NCBI RefSeq assembly: GCF_021130785.1
Contig: NW_025776858.1
Location: 1 to 64,000 of the forward strand
Direction: 5' to 3'
DNA: 64,000 nucleotides
Origin: Homalodisca vitripennis
Lineage: Eukaryota; Arthropoda; Insecta; Hemiptera; Cicadellidae
The translations under genes and the position numbers were made by a program. A model generated the notes under the pieces. It saw only the letters and a program-made list of their open reading frames with translations. It ran no database searches and had not been told where the DNA came from. This document shows positions 13,969-24,965 of the stretch, one piece after another. The stretch's first letter is position 1, and each line of letters starts with the position of its first letter.

Positions 13969-15115
13969 TTTTTTATTGCATCGACAATTCTTACATTGTA
14001 TGGCAAACGTCATGGTTTTTTAAATAAATTTCTGACATTCATATAACAATACACACTCACACATACAGTTTCACAGTTACGCCTCTTTCATACATCGCCA
14101 ATGCAACCCACTTAGTACAGCGGAGTCAGTTGTCTAATTGGGCGGTCTCCCAGTCGAATGCCAAAAACTCACCTGCATTATAGAATGCTTGTGACACCAA
14201 GAAGCGTTTAAGGCGAGTATTTAACGCCTTGGGCGTTGGAGTATCTTTAATTGAATTGGGCAGTCTGTTGAGGAAATGAACACCCGCCTGCGAGGGCAGG
14301 CGTTCATAAACCACCGTTCTGTGTCTCCCAGTTCGGTAGTTTGCTCTACCACGTGTCTCATACATGTGTATGTCTTGGCCTCTGGTTAAGGCGCATTTAC
14401 TCACACAAAACAAAGTTTTTTCCAAAATTTAGAGGCACAGCAGAGTCAACAGCTGCAATTTCTTGAAGGATTCTCTGCACGACTCTCTTTAATTTGATTT
14501 TGGCGATTATTCGAATTGCTTTTTTTGGAGTCTGAATGCTCTTTGAAACTGTGTGTTTGCGCAAGCTCCCCAAAGGACCACTCCGTAGGCCAGATGGGGG
14601 TAAATCAGTCCATAATACGCCGTAATCAGTACCTGACTCGGGCAGTATTTGGCTAAAGATCTCAGAACACAAATACCTGAGCAGACTTTGGCGCAAACAT
14701 AGTCAATATGCTCATTCCAAGTCAGCCCTTGGTCAAGGTGCATTCCTAGGAATTTTGAAGAGCTGACTTCTTCCAGTGTGGAGTCATCTAACAAAATAGC
14801 AGGCCCACACTGGTTGCCCGCAGTGCGCAAGGCTATATTGAAAAACGTTGGTTTTTGAAGGGTTTGTTGTAAGATTGAGGCTGTGGAAGTATTGGACACA
14901 GTTGTTGACGTCAACAAAAGCCTGCTGTTCCAAAACCTCACTTGATATTGCATTGAAAAAGAGAGCCGTTGATATCATCGGCAAACTGCACTAATTTTGC
15001 ATGCAGAAGCGATGATTTTACATCGTTGGACGTAAAGCAGGAAAAGCAAAGGACTGAGGATGGATCCCTGAGGGACTCCGTAACTCAGTTCTATTTTTTT
15101 GGACGACTTACTATT
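13969..15115 (-). pseudogene. 5'-truncated non-LTR retrotransposon, reverse transcriptase C-terminal half
   Basis: Read on the minus strand from about 15110, frames give the RT motif VPQGSILSPLLFLLY, then the start of the catalytic F-A-D-D region (about 14975-14990), then a thumb segment (NPSKTNVF), and a classic post-RT region: SSKFLGMHLDQGLTW, HIDYVCAKV, YYGLIYPHLAYG and later NYRTGRHRTVVYERLPSQAG. The pieces lie in three frames (14507-14953, 14397-14696, 14126-14425), so at least two frameshifts break the protein. The upstream endonuclease and N-terminal RT are absent, as expected from target-primed reverse transcription aborting early. The RT type fits a Jockey- or CR1-like clade, but I cannot place it by eye. 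It is non-functional. Confidence 0.85.
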
Positions 15116-15797
15116 TGGACGAAAATATAAGTAAAGTATCGTAAACACGATGGCGACCGGCCTATGAGACAGAATATGGTAGTTATAGAACGCACAACTT
15201 TCGTTATCTCGTCCCTCTAAGGCTGCTTAAAGAGACCTAGATCGTGATATATTTTCAACTATTTTACAAATATCTTGTTAGCTTCTACATGATTTCTCGT
15301 GACATCTTAAAAACGCTTATTTATGAACAATAAAATATAAAACTATTTTTGTAAGATTCAAGTGTTTATAGCCTGATGTAATGTGGTTGTGGCTGTAAAC
15401 GATTACACAATGAAAATTCAGTAGCTTCGACGTTCATACGATCACTATCCCAGCACGTATACTATCACTATTACAGAATGTATAGATCACTATTACAGCT
15501 TGTATACGATCATTACAACAGAGATGTGACGTTTCAGGGTGTTTTAAGACAGTAGCAGGCAAAAATACCGTTAAACGAAGAGAAACCGTTATCTGTCCAG
15601 ACTTGCATGCTTAAACATGTATACGACCATTCTGATGGTATGTGTACGACCAATAGGGCAAGGACGTGAGAATCAACTCAGGATGTTAAGACCGCGGTAG
15701 AGTTGTAAATTTTGCCAAACTCACCAATTTATATGTATAATAGAATATATAAATTATAGTTTTTGCGAATTATGGATATTTATATATATATATATAG

Positions 15798-15846
<49 letters not shown>

Positions 15847-18800
15847 TTGTAAAAATAAATGAATAAATTGACTGATAAACATACAATTAATGTTAATGAG
15901 TCCCCTTTCAATGTTAATGATAATATATTGAAAAAAGATACCTCTACTCAAAATCGGGTGTAGTCTCAAAACACTTTTCAATAATCAGCGTTTTCACAAA
16001 TTTTCTCTTGGTATGTAAACTTATGACATTAGTTATATAAACTTGAAATTATTTCATTATGAATAGGTAAATTGAATGATATAAAAGTAAACTTGAACGA
16101 ATTATGCGATATGTCGTAACAACCTATCCACATTTTAATGCAATTGTTAAATATAACATTAATTCTATGGACAAAGCAAGTATTACAATGTATTAAAACA
16201 ACAATATTGAAATGGCCAACTACTTACAATACATGAACTATTTACGATAGTGCGGACATAAGAAATTGTACAAAACGGCAAAAGCCTATTTGCACTGTAT
16301 AAGCAAACAATCTTTTGAAACCTATGAAAAAATCAATCGTCAGCCGCCCTAGTTGTGGGGGTGGTAGAAATGAAAGAGTATTGAAAGGGTGAAAAATATG
16401 AACATATATATTTTTATACAACATTTTTCTAGTTTGGTACACATGAAACGGATAGTTAGATTATATATATACTAAGAGTCATCACTTTCCGTGTTTGATT
16501 TTGATGCATAAATTCGACTGTGTACTATGTAAATTAATTATTTAAAATTGTACACAAACTATACACCTGAGTGTAAACATTGTCTTGATGTGATGGAATC
16601 CGAGCTTTAAAAATACTTTTGCTTTTTCTGGAAACTGTGCGTTGTGATTTCCGCTTGGGGTGGCACATCGCAATCACCTCCAGCAGGTCTTCCTTTCCAA
16701 TATTTCAACCCTATCTCTCTGTGTTTTAATGTTTTGTTTAGTGTTTTAATGCAGTTTATGTAACCTGAAAATAATTCTAGATTCAATCAAATGGTTACAT
16801 TCAGGATAAAACAATATAATAAAATTTAAAGAACAATTTCTGGATAGATGGAATTCTGGACAATTCAAAGGTCAACACTTAAATATACATTATACATATA
16901 TCATTTAATATTTTCCTGTTGCCAGTAAAGTGTAACGTGATATTTGGTGTAAAACACAAATAACAAAGAATTCGGTCGTGCTATTTTTTTTATATTGGCA
17001 ACACTATAGAAGAAAATGAAGGTTATAATATGAAGGGTGTAAATAGTTCAGCGACGATAGAACAGATGACGGTGCCCAAAATACTGACATATTACCTAAT
17101 TGACCCGATCAAAACATGATGGAAGAGCAGATCACTTGAGACAGTACAGGAAATGAAGACCTGATTGTCATTTTATTCGTTGAAATGAACGAATTAAATT
17201 CACTGAGATGCAGAATTTAGCCTGTTAAATAGAAATCACGTTGATATTTTCAGTGATCCGTGACTCCTTTTGTGCCTACGCCTGAAAAGTGTCACACGTG
17301 TCTGTTAAAAACTAAATCAATTTTAACATACAAGAAAGTTTATTGTTTAGGTATCTCTCGAATATATAACGGTACTCACGACAGTTTAGGACGTGAAAGA
17401 GGTGATAAGTTTTGATAGAAAAAGATTTCGGTTAACATTTTTTTCCAGGAGCAATTCGCATTATAAAAACACATAATCTGATTTTAATTGAAAGCGATAA
17501 AGACACTTATCCCAAGAATGTAATTAATCATTTGCGCTACTTTCGCTGGAGGTCCTGATGGAGGTCATAATAACTATTAAAATTATAAATCTTTTCAAAA
17601 CATAATTTTCTTAGCTTCAAATCAAATAGTTTACTTGCTCGTTACAATTAAAAATAACGAGCAACACAAACAATAGTTATATCATCTTCAGAGAAATTAG
17701 ATCTGTAATTTATGACCAAAATTATTTACAATATCTGAGGGAGTTTTTTAAATTGTGATAAGCTAAAAAATATGCCCCTTTGAATTATTTCTTGGTTCGG
17801 GGCAGATTTTTCTGCCAATTTTAGGGAAATGTTGATCATACAATGGAAATGAGGTCTCGGCTTCTGTTCTAATAAAAAGTTATAGTTAAGAAAGTATTAA
17901 TAATATCAATATCCTTAAGCAATGTTGGATTTGTGTTTAAGTTACTTCCATCCACTTCATTAGAATAACAGGTATAGCCACAATTTAATATAACGTTGTA
18001 TATGACAACAGTTTTTAGAAATCAAGTTTTCCTGAACCCAAGGAAGAATTAACGGGTTTGGTTCATTATTTTATAGCTGGGATAAAAGTGGTTTGATTTA
18101 TTTTGATGACTCCATCAACACAAACAAAAATTCCCTCTCGTAAAGTCAAGTCAAATATGTTTTCGTAGGAAATCACTAACTACCTAAGTTTGTGATGGAA
18201 TAGTAAAACAGAGTTAATATGTTTGCATATGATGTGGGTAAGAAGGAAATTTTAACTTGAATTATCAATAATTTTATGTAAATTACATATAACAAATACT
18301 TATGGGGCAAAATGGAACTTATAATTAAAAAAAAGATCGAACTCTGTGTCTTTAACATAAAAAATATTTCTCCAATGACATCAGTTTAGCCAGTTACTAT
18401 TTTTTTTCATATTTAGAACACTTCGATTATAACTGCTGGATCGTAGCTTATTTATTGGCTGCAAATTTAATTGTAATATTTGTAAAGTCTTAACTATAAA
18501 TCAGAAGTTGGATTTATAAATTATCATAAAATAAAATATTTCAGTAAATAAAATTATATATGCACCTCTTAGCAAAAACCGTATTTACTAAAACATTCAG
18601 TTATTTTAGACATTGTTACTTCTCAACTACCAGAGCAAATGTAATTTTTTAATATCCCTGGAAAAAAAATTAAACTATAAGGATTAATGATTAAATAACT
18701 TTAATGTTGAATTTATATGTTAAAAGTCGTTTAATACTAGTGTTGCTTTTATTTTGTCAGCCATCGTATTATGTATTGGCATCGCCATACGCAATTTATC

Positions 18801-20344
18801 ACTCTCACAACAGTGGAAGTCTTGTTGAATGAAGCCGATTACAAAAGCGACACAATACGCCAAACACTAGTTGTGTTCACTAACGCGTTCAGTGACTGCT
18901 GAATCGGTCTGTGACAGGGCAACGCCAAACTGATACCAACATTATAGGCTATTGTGATGGTGATTTCACAATCGGTGGTGAAATACCGCTTGTAAAAAAT
19001 ATTGGATCGTTTTAAACTATTTAGTACAATAATACTTTCCGATTCCGACGTTTCGTTGAATAACCCATTCTTTAGGTCTCTAGGTCCAACGTCCCCATTC
19101 ACACTGATCGTTAGCCCAAATAAAATTAAAGGAAACTGTTTTCATTAGTCCAACCTAGTGAACGAATACCTCCTTAGAATAGCTCTATCATCTAGCATTG
19201 TAAATAATATTTCTTTGGAAATGGGACTTCTAGGGATTTATAAAGGTAGTGCGCATTTCATTTGTTGCCACGTGGAGCAGACATTTTCGTGGACTACTTT
19301 TATTCACTATACAATAAGAACTCATGCGCCGTATAACTTATCGCCTTCCTTAAATACATCTTCAAAGAATTTCCATACCCGTCCTAATTTCACTGGAGCA
19401 GACTCCATAAGTACTCCTGATTTTATTTTAAAATCAATTCAAACTTCACTTTAACTATAACATAAAAACTTCTTTAAATATTACATCATTTATGGATACC
19501 TCCTACCATAACGAAACGTACACTTTGTAATATGCTTGTACTAACCATATAACAAAACATAATACAAACTTACATCTATTTGTGTATTACAAATCACATA
19601 TATGATTATTCGTCTGTTAAAAAGATCATTTACTTTCATACAAATTTAAACTTAACTTTCAGACTTAAAGCAGAAATAAAAAGAAGGACCGCCTCAGGAC
19701 TTTTAAATTTTATACAAAGGTATATTTGAGAGAAGAGCTTACAGCAAATATTAACTGACCTATGACTCTTTAATGAGGCCTCTCAGCATCGTGTATTATG
19801 TACTGTGCCTTGTAAAGTAAAAACGTCCGTCTTGTTATCAGTTACATCTGACCGGTGTATCGCGCTACACCTATTATATTTAATTAAACTATTTTGATCC
19901 TAAAAATCACTTAGCCGATTTTAATAAAGTTTTGAAAGAAAACTTATAGGGACCTTGTTTAACATATGGGCCTCTTCATATTTCTGAAACCCCTTCTGGC
20001 AATGCCAAACTGGTCTTGTATTACAGCATATAAATAATATTAATTAATTGAAAGAGTCTGTTAAATGTAATTAACTGTTCTTTGTGAATATTGTTTGATA
20101 ACAGCACAACTATGTGCTTAATTATTTAATCACTATTTTCAATTTCTTTATATTTATTTTCTTAAAAGCATACAGTAAGCTTGATAGTAGTAACAACACT
20201 TATTTAAACATTTTATACAACGGCTGTTGAGCACAGAGTAATAAATATCCCGATAAGAAAATTGTAAGATTAAGTAAAGGTATATTTTTAACTGTAAGTA
20301 TTAAGTACGATTGTTCATTACTGTTATTAATGGACACGTGTGAA
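15116..20344. other. Gene-poor DNA with one (TA)n tract
   Basis: No supportable gene. A (TA)n tract lies at about 15777-15842. Remaining frames (for example about 18840-19450 on both strands) are short and unrecognised. Confidence 0.55.
15777..15842. repeat. (TA)n microsatellite
   Basis: Interrupted TA dinucleotide tract with a GATA and an AAT interruption. Confidence 0.9.
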
Positions 20345-20430
20345 TTAAAAGTAGGGAAATACTCCGATTAGTTTTTGGTGGATAAAGGCGGAGGGATGGA
20401 ACTCGGGACTCCTTTCTCGGAAATTGATGT
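20345..20430 (+). repeat. Short host repeat left of the Gypsy element
   Basis: The phrase ttagtttttggtggataa, followed by ggatggaactcgggact and cctttctcgg, recurs in inverse orientation at about 27978-28060, on the other side of the Gypsy element, as two diverged copies. It is likely a dispersed non-coding repeat. Confidence 0.6.
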
Positions 20431-20548
20431 GAACGTTTTAGTCACTGTTACAACTTTTCCCATTTTTTAAATATATTTTTAAAATTTTGTCCCTATATAA
20501 CGCCGTTTGAGCTAAATAAAACCTGAGTTCTAATAGGTTACATTTTTG

Positions 20549-20552
20549 ATAG
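20549..20552. repeat. Gypsy target-site duplication, left (ATAG)
   Basis: The 4 bases immediately before the TG of the left LTR are identical to the 4 bases immediately after the CA of the right LTR (27611-27614). A 4-bp duplication is typical of Gypsy integrases. Confidence 0.85.
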
Positions 20553-21412
20553 TGAGCCGGTTCAATACCTATATCTCCCCGGCTCATGTGTGTTTTATAT
20601 AGTGTATGTGTGTGTGGTTTATTGGCTGCAGAGCCCACTGACCTTTTGAAGGCGTTTGGCCTTTCCGGTAGAGTGGTAGAGACTCCGAGCCGTGGTGTAC
20701 AAGTTAGGAGTAGCTCCAGTTTAATATTTTGTTTAATTAAGTGTTTGTTAGTTTTGCTGAGCTGTTCTCCTTCTGACATGTGCGGCTAAGTTTACGGCCC
20801 CTCACTGATGAGGTCCAGGAGATGAGTTGATTTTCTGCTGTCGTCTCTCCATCATGCGTGGTCGCAGAGAACCTTCGCTTTTGCGCTCTGCTGAAGGACG
20901 GCCACCATGATGGACATTTCTACTAGTCAACATCTGTGATACCCTGATCATATTCTTTATTTATTTGTTATTGTTATTGTTGCCATTTATATAGTTTATA
21001 TTTTGTTATTTAATTTTAAGTTAGTTTTAGATATTATTTAGTTATTTCTTGGATTTCATTAGGAGCCCGCCCTTAGCCGAAGGATACTGGGTGGAATTGG
21101 CTTTTCTTGTTTGAAATTATGGCGTTTCTAATTTTTGTATGCAGGTGCAGCTGACAAGGATTGTTTGAGGTATACTACTGCAGGCACTTTTTATTTTTTT
21201 TTATTTTTTTTTTATTTATAGTATATATATATATATATTTTTATATTGACTGGATAGGCCTATGCTGTGTCTTAGTAAATGAACCTGAGTATACTGACCA
21301 CGGTGTTCCTTTTTACCTAGTTTTGTTTTGATCCGGCATCCCGTTCGCCACCATGGGCGCGCGCTTCCCTGATGGTTTGCTGTGGGTGTGCGAGCGGCGA
21401 TGTACGGTTTCA
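20553..21412 (+). repeat. Left LTR of the Gypsy element
   Basis: An 860-bp LTR starting TGAGCCGG and ending TTTCA, almost identical to 26752-27610. A TATATA motif at about 20597 could be the U3 core promoter. Two phrases in the LTR (aggagcccgcccttagccga and gtgggtggaattgg-like) are repeated in the leader downstream at about 21530-21580. Confidence 0.95.
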
Positions 21413-21413
21413 A

Positions 21414-21431
21414 TGGTAGCAGAGCGTGGTT
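21414..21431 (+). other. Primer binding site (initiator Met-tRNA type)
   Basis: One base after the LTR end, TGGTAGCAGAGCGTGGTT begins with the TGG that pairs with a tRNA CCA end, and continues as the complement of the acceptor end of eukaryotic initiator Met-tRNA (AGCAGAG.. type). The tRNA match is from memory and was not searched. Confidence 0.7.
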
Positions 21432-21845
21432 AGCTGCTCTCTCAGCTGTCTCTCAGTTCTGGTTTTGTTTGTTAGTGTAGGTTAGTGTTAGGTAGGGGGA
21501 GGTTAGAGTACACAACTTTTTTTTTCATTAGGAGCTCGCCCTAGCACAGGATACCGGGTGGAATTGGTTTAGTGTCTTGCTTCCTGCAGACTTACCCTTT
21601 GCAGGGAGCAAGGGACTCTAAATTGCTTAACCGCTAAATTTATCTAACTGTACTCTACTTCTCCCCTATCAATGTGTTGTTTTGTTATATTTATTGCTTC
21701 TGTGTTTGTAGGTTGTGGTTAGTGTATATTTGCAGGGTATCCTTCTATTAGGTAGCAGGTATTAAGTTCTTCACTTGGTCCTCGTCAGTGTAAGCCATTT
21801 GTGAGTTGAGTCCACTTAGGTTACTAAGTAATTGTTGCGTACGCT
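21432..21845 (+). other. Gypsy 5' leader
   Basis: Untranslated leader between primer site and gag. It contains a partial second copy (about 21528-21582) of an LTR segment found at about 21055-21110: aggagctcgcccta, then a gap, then ggataccgggtggaattgg. A packaging or dimerisation role is possible but not shown. Confidence 0.6.
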
Positions 21846-23165
21846 TTGTTGTTTATTGTTGTATTTATTTGTCTTAATTGTTTGGTATGGCGTTTTTCCC
21901 TGGTGCCTGAACATCTACGCAAGCCCGAGTTGGTTTTTGAGGTCCTGGCGAGAGGACAGAAGCCCGAGGGAGATGTGAGGGCATTAAGAGCTCAATTACG
22001 GGCTTGTATAGCGTTGGACCGCAGCTGGAATGCAGAGTTACAAATTAACACAGAATTTGAGTTTTGTAAAACCCGAATGGAGGAATTAGAAGACGATATT
22101 AATTTTGAGTCACTTCCCATGTCCGGGTCAGCAAAGGCTAGATTGGCATCTCAGCTTTTACATTGGCGTGACAGAATAGTTTTACTTATGTCAGCTCCTA
22201 GTTTAGACTCTGATATTAAAAGTTGGGCTTTTTCGGCCAGTAACAAATTAAAACAAGCCTTAGATGGTTTGAGTGAGGTGCGCTCGGTGAAAGAGAAGGG
22301 GGTACTATTTTCCGCTGTCACTCCAACGGAGGTTCCCACTACCATTACTTTTGCTAACCATCCACCGGCTCTTTCTTTCGAGCCTCCCAGAGTTACTATG
22401 TCTCCGATGGGTAGTGGCCCTCCTGAAGCGGCTGGTGAGGCATCATCTATAGTTGTGCCTTCCTTTTCTAGCTTTGGCAAACTGCCCCATCCTTTGGGGA
22501 GTGTTTTACAACACTTCCCCACAGTTGATGGGCTTGGCACTAATTTGCTTATCCATTTCCTTCTGGAAGTTTTTAAGCTAAGAGAATTTCCTGGTATGAC
22601 AGATGCCATGCTTATGCAGATTTTAGCGCAGTTTTCCTTAAGGCCGCTTTTTGATCGCCTTCTAGACTGCCTTAAGAGAGGTGCCACCTTTGACCAGTTC
22701 CACGCCGAGGTCTTGGAGTTCTTTGTACCTGCTCGGGTTAGGGAGCGCTTGCGGGTGGAACGCGTTTATCGTCCTCAGGCACCAGACGAGACGTTGAGCC
22801 ATTTTGTCGGGGAGATACGGGATGTAGCCCGGGTGTTGCGCTTGAGCTTGAGCGAAACGGAGTTGGTGAGCCTTATTTTGGAGGGCATTAAACCTGAAGA
22901 ACGCTCCCGTTTGATTTTTTGTAGCCGTCCCGCATCTTTTGCGGATTTTGACCGCCTCTCCATCATCTCTAGAGGGGTTCAGGATGCGGATGATCAAAGG
23001 GAGGCCATGTCGAGGCATCTTCCTCACTTGCCTCCGGGGCCGGTCCATGCTCCGGTGCAGTCTGAGCCAGCAGCTGCTCCTTCCCGTAGGCAGCCTCCTA
23101 CCTGTTATGGCTGCAAGCAAGTGGGACATATTAGACCGTTTTGTCCACTTAATAAAAAAAACTAG
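21846..23165 (+). CDS. gag: Gypsy Gag polyprotein (capsid and nucleocapsid)
   Basis: This frame encodes a retrotransposon Gag. A helical capsid-like region with FDQFHAEVLEFFVPARVRE and DETLSHFVGEIRDVA lies around residues 280-335, and a single CCHC zinc knuckle (CYGCKQVGHIRPFC) sits close to the C-terminus. Gag assembles the cytoplasmic particle and binds element RNA through the knuckle. The true start is uncertain: the frame opens without ATG at 21846, an ATG at about 21890 lies in another frame and is soon followed by a stop, and the first in-frame ATG is at about 22077. A one-base indel near 21890-21900 would explain this. The region between about residues 150 and 230 is Pro/Ser-rich. The stop falls in an A-rich tract just before the protease frame, a position where programmed frameshifting between gag and pol is common in this family. 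Confidence 0.9.
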   Translation: MLFIVVFICLNCLVWRFSLVPEHLRKPELVFEVLARGQKPEGDVRALRAQLRACIALDRSWNAELQINTEFEFCKTRMEELEDDINFESLPMSGSAKARLASQLLHWRDRIVLLMSAPSLDSDIKSWAFSASNKLKQALDGLSEVRSVKEKGVLFSAVTPTEVPTTITFANHPPALSFEPPRVTMSPMGSGPPEAAGEASSIVVPSFSSFGKLPHPLGSVLQHFPTVDGLGTNLLIHFLLEVFKLREFPGMTDAMLMQILAQFSLRPLFDRLLDCLKRGATFDQFHAEVLEFFVPARVRERLRVERVYRPQAPDETLSHFVGEIRDVARVLRLSLSETELVSLILEGIKPEERSRLIFCSRPASFADFDRLSIISRGVQDADDQREAMSRHLPHLPPGPVHAPVQSEPAAAPSRRQPPTCYGCKQVGHIRPFCPLNKKN

Positions 23166-23170
23166 TAAGC

Positions 23171-23491
23171 TTGCGGACGAGTAAGCCCGACTCGTGCCGT
23201 AAAGGTAATTTTGAGGGCAAATATTTACATGATTTTGATGGTAAAAGGGTAGCTGGTTTAATACAGAACAGAAAGAAAACAGAAAGAAATAGACTTGGGG
23301 ACAGTTATCATCGTTGGCCGAGAGGGGAGGTTGCTGCTCTGGCTGCGCAGGGAGTAAGGGCTGCCCGCTCAACCTGCCCTCAACTGGATGTACTTGTGGG
23401 GAAGGTGGTGCAGAAGGCCCTGGTTGATTCTGGGTCAGCACGCAGCCTGATTTCTTTGTCGTTTTTTGAAGATCTAAAATCCTCTGGGTAA
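23171..23491 (+). pseudogene. pol: Gypsy protease, N-terminal part
   Basis: The frame following gag carries the retroviral-type aspartic protease active-site motif as LVDSGSARSLIS, preceded by the strand LDVLVGKVVQKA. The second half of the fold, recognisable as FILGADFI, is in a different frame (from about 23640), so the domain is split by a frameshift near 23490 in a GGG run. The enzyme would cut the Gag-Pol polyprotein. The overlap and adjacency with gag fit the normal gag-pro-pol arrangement. It is broken as read here. Confidence 0.8.
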
Positions 23492-23493
23492 TA

Positions 23494-24965
23494 CGGCAGG
23501 TTGAGCCTAGTTCACTTATCTGCTGGACTGCTTCACGCACACCTTTACCTATTATCTGTAGTGCCCAGATTCACATCAAAATTAATTATTTCTCTTGGGA
23601 TTGGAGCTTTTTGGTGGCTAAGGACCTGACTTTTCCTTTCATCTTGGGAGCAGACTTTATCGGAAAAACTGGCATGATTTTGGATTTGGCCTCCAGTCAT
23701 GTTTTCTTTGCTTTCGCCAGGCGGGTGCTCGTTCCCTTTTCAGATGTCGAGTCTCGTGGGACTGCTGCCTTAGAGATGGAAGATAAGAGCTTGACTACTC
23801 CTGACCAACTAGGACATCTTACGCCGAAAGAGGCTGAGGACATAAGGCAGATTTGTTCCAGTTTTCCTGAAGTCCTAACTGACAAACTGGGCACGACCAA
23901 TCTCTTGGAATACGAGATTCGTCTTACAGACACCCGTCCTGTACGTTCCCATCCATATAAGCTTGCTCCGCCCAAGATGGAAATTCTGAGAAATATGATT
24001 GATGATTTACTTAAGAGTGGGGTAATCGAGCCGTCTTGCTCAAATTTTTCCAGTCCAGCGTTTCTAGTGCCGAAACCTAATGGGAAGTCCAGATTGGTCC
24101 TGGATTATCGAAAGCTCAATGCTCAGATAGAAATTGACTCCGTGCCTCTCCCCGATTTGCATTCTGCTTTCGACTGGTTTGGTAAGGCCAAGTATTTCTC
24201 CATTTTTGATCTTAATCAGGCATATCATCAGATTCCTCTAAAACACGAGTCTCGACCTCTCACTGCCTTTTGTGTGCCTTGGAATTTGTACCAGTTCACA
24301 CCCGAGTGCCAATGGGCTTGGCTGTGGGGGCCCAGACACTCACCAGACTCCTGGATTCTATCTTTCATGATGTCAAATTTAAGTTCGTGTTCAACTATCT
24401 GGATGACCTGCTTGTGTACAGTGAGAGTTATGAGGAGCACTTGATTCATCTAGAGGAAGTTCTAACTAGGCTGCGAGAGTCTGGCCTTACCGTCAATCCT
24501 GAAAAGGTGAGTTTTGCTCAGCCTGAAATATCGTTTCTGGGTCATCTTGTCTCTTCTCGAGGTGTTTGTATTGATCCAGAGAGAACCCAGGCAATCAGGG
24601 AGTTTCCTCCTCCTAAGGATGCCAAGGGGATTGCCCGTTTTGTGGGAATGATAAATTTTTATCGTCGTTTCATCCCCAATGTTGCTGAAGTGGCGGCCCC
24701 TCTGAACTCTCTTAGGAAAAAGGGTGCCAAGTTTGAGTGGGGTGAAGCGCAACAGACTGCTTTTGAGCAGCTGAAAGAGGCAGTGATGCAGCCTCCAGTC
24801 TTGGCTATGCCTGATTTCAGTCGTAAGTTCGTCTTGCAAACTGATGCTTCCTCCTTAGCCGTTGCTGCTGTTTTATCGCAAGAAGTAGATGGTATCCGGC
24901 AGCCCATAGCTTATGCTTCACGCACGTTAACCCCTTGTGAGAAGAAGAGTTGTTTCTGTTTATGA
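23494..24965 (+). pseudogene. pol: Gypsy reverse transcriptase and N-terminal RNase H
   Basis: Two overlapping frames (to 24444, and from 24270) cover the RT. Visible in order are the protease flap remnant ILGADFIGKTG, the fingers strand GVIEPSCSNFSSPAFLVPK, the palm motif YFSIFDLNQAYHQIPL with its first catalytic Asp, VPMGLAVGAQT, the catalytic YLDD box (NYLDDLLVYSESYEEHL), LGHLVSSRG, and the connection segment NFYRRFIPN. The second frame continues into RNase H (FVLQTDASSLAVAAVLSQ). A frameshift at about 24300, where the ACACCCGAG stretch seems to hold extra bases, breaks the protein between LYQFT and VPMGL. A second at about 24940 moves into the next frame. Otherwise the residues are well conserved and there are no internal stops. 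Confidence 0.9.

Noticed and set aside
20438..20789. Small proteins in the LTR on both strands (repeated at 26715-26988)
   Set aside because: They recur only because the LTR is duplicated; non-coding LTR sequence.
22151..23540. Long minus-strand frames of 178 and 292 codons
   Set aside because: They lie opposite Gypsy gag and protease and carry no motifs; shadows of the real coding strand.
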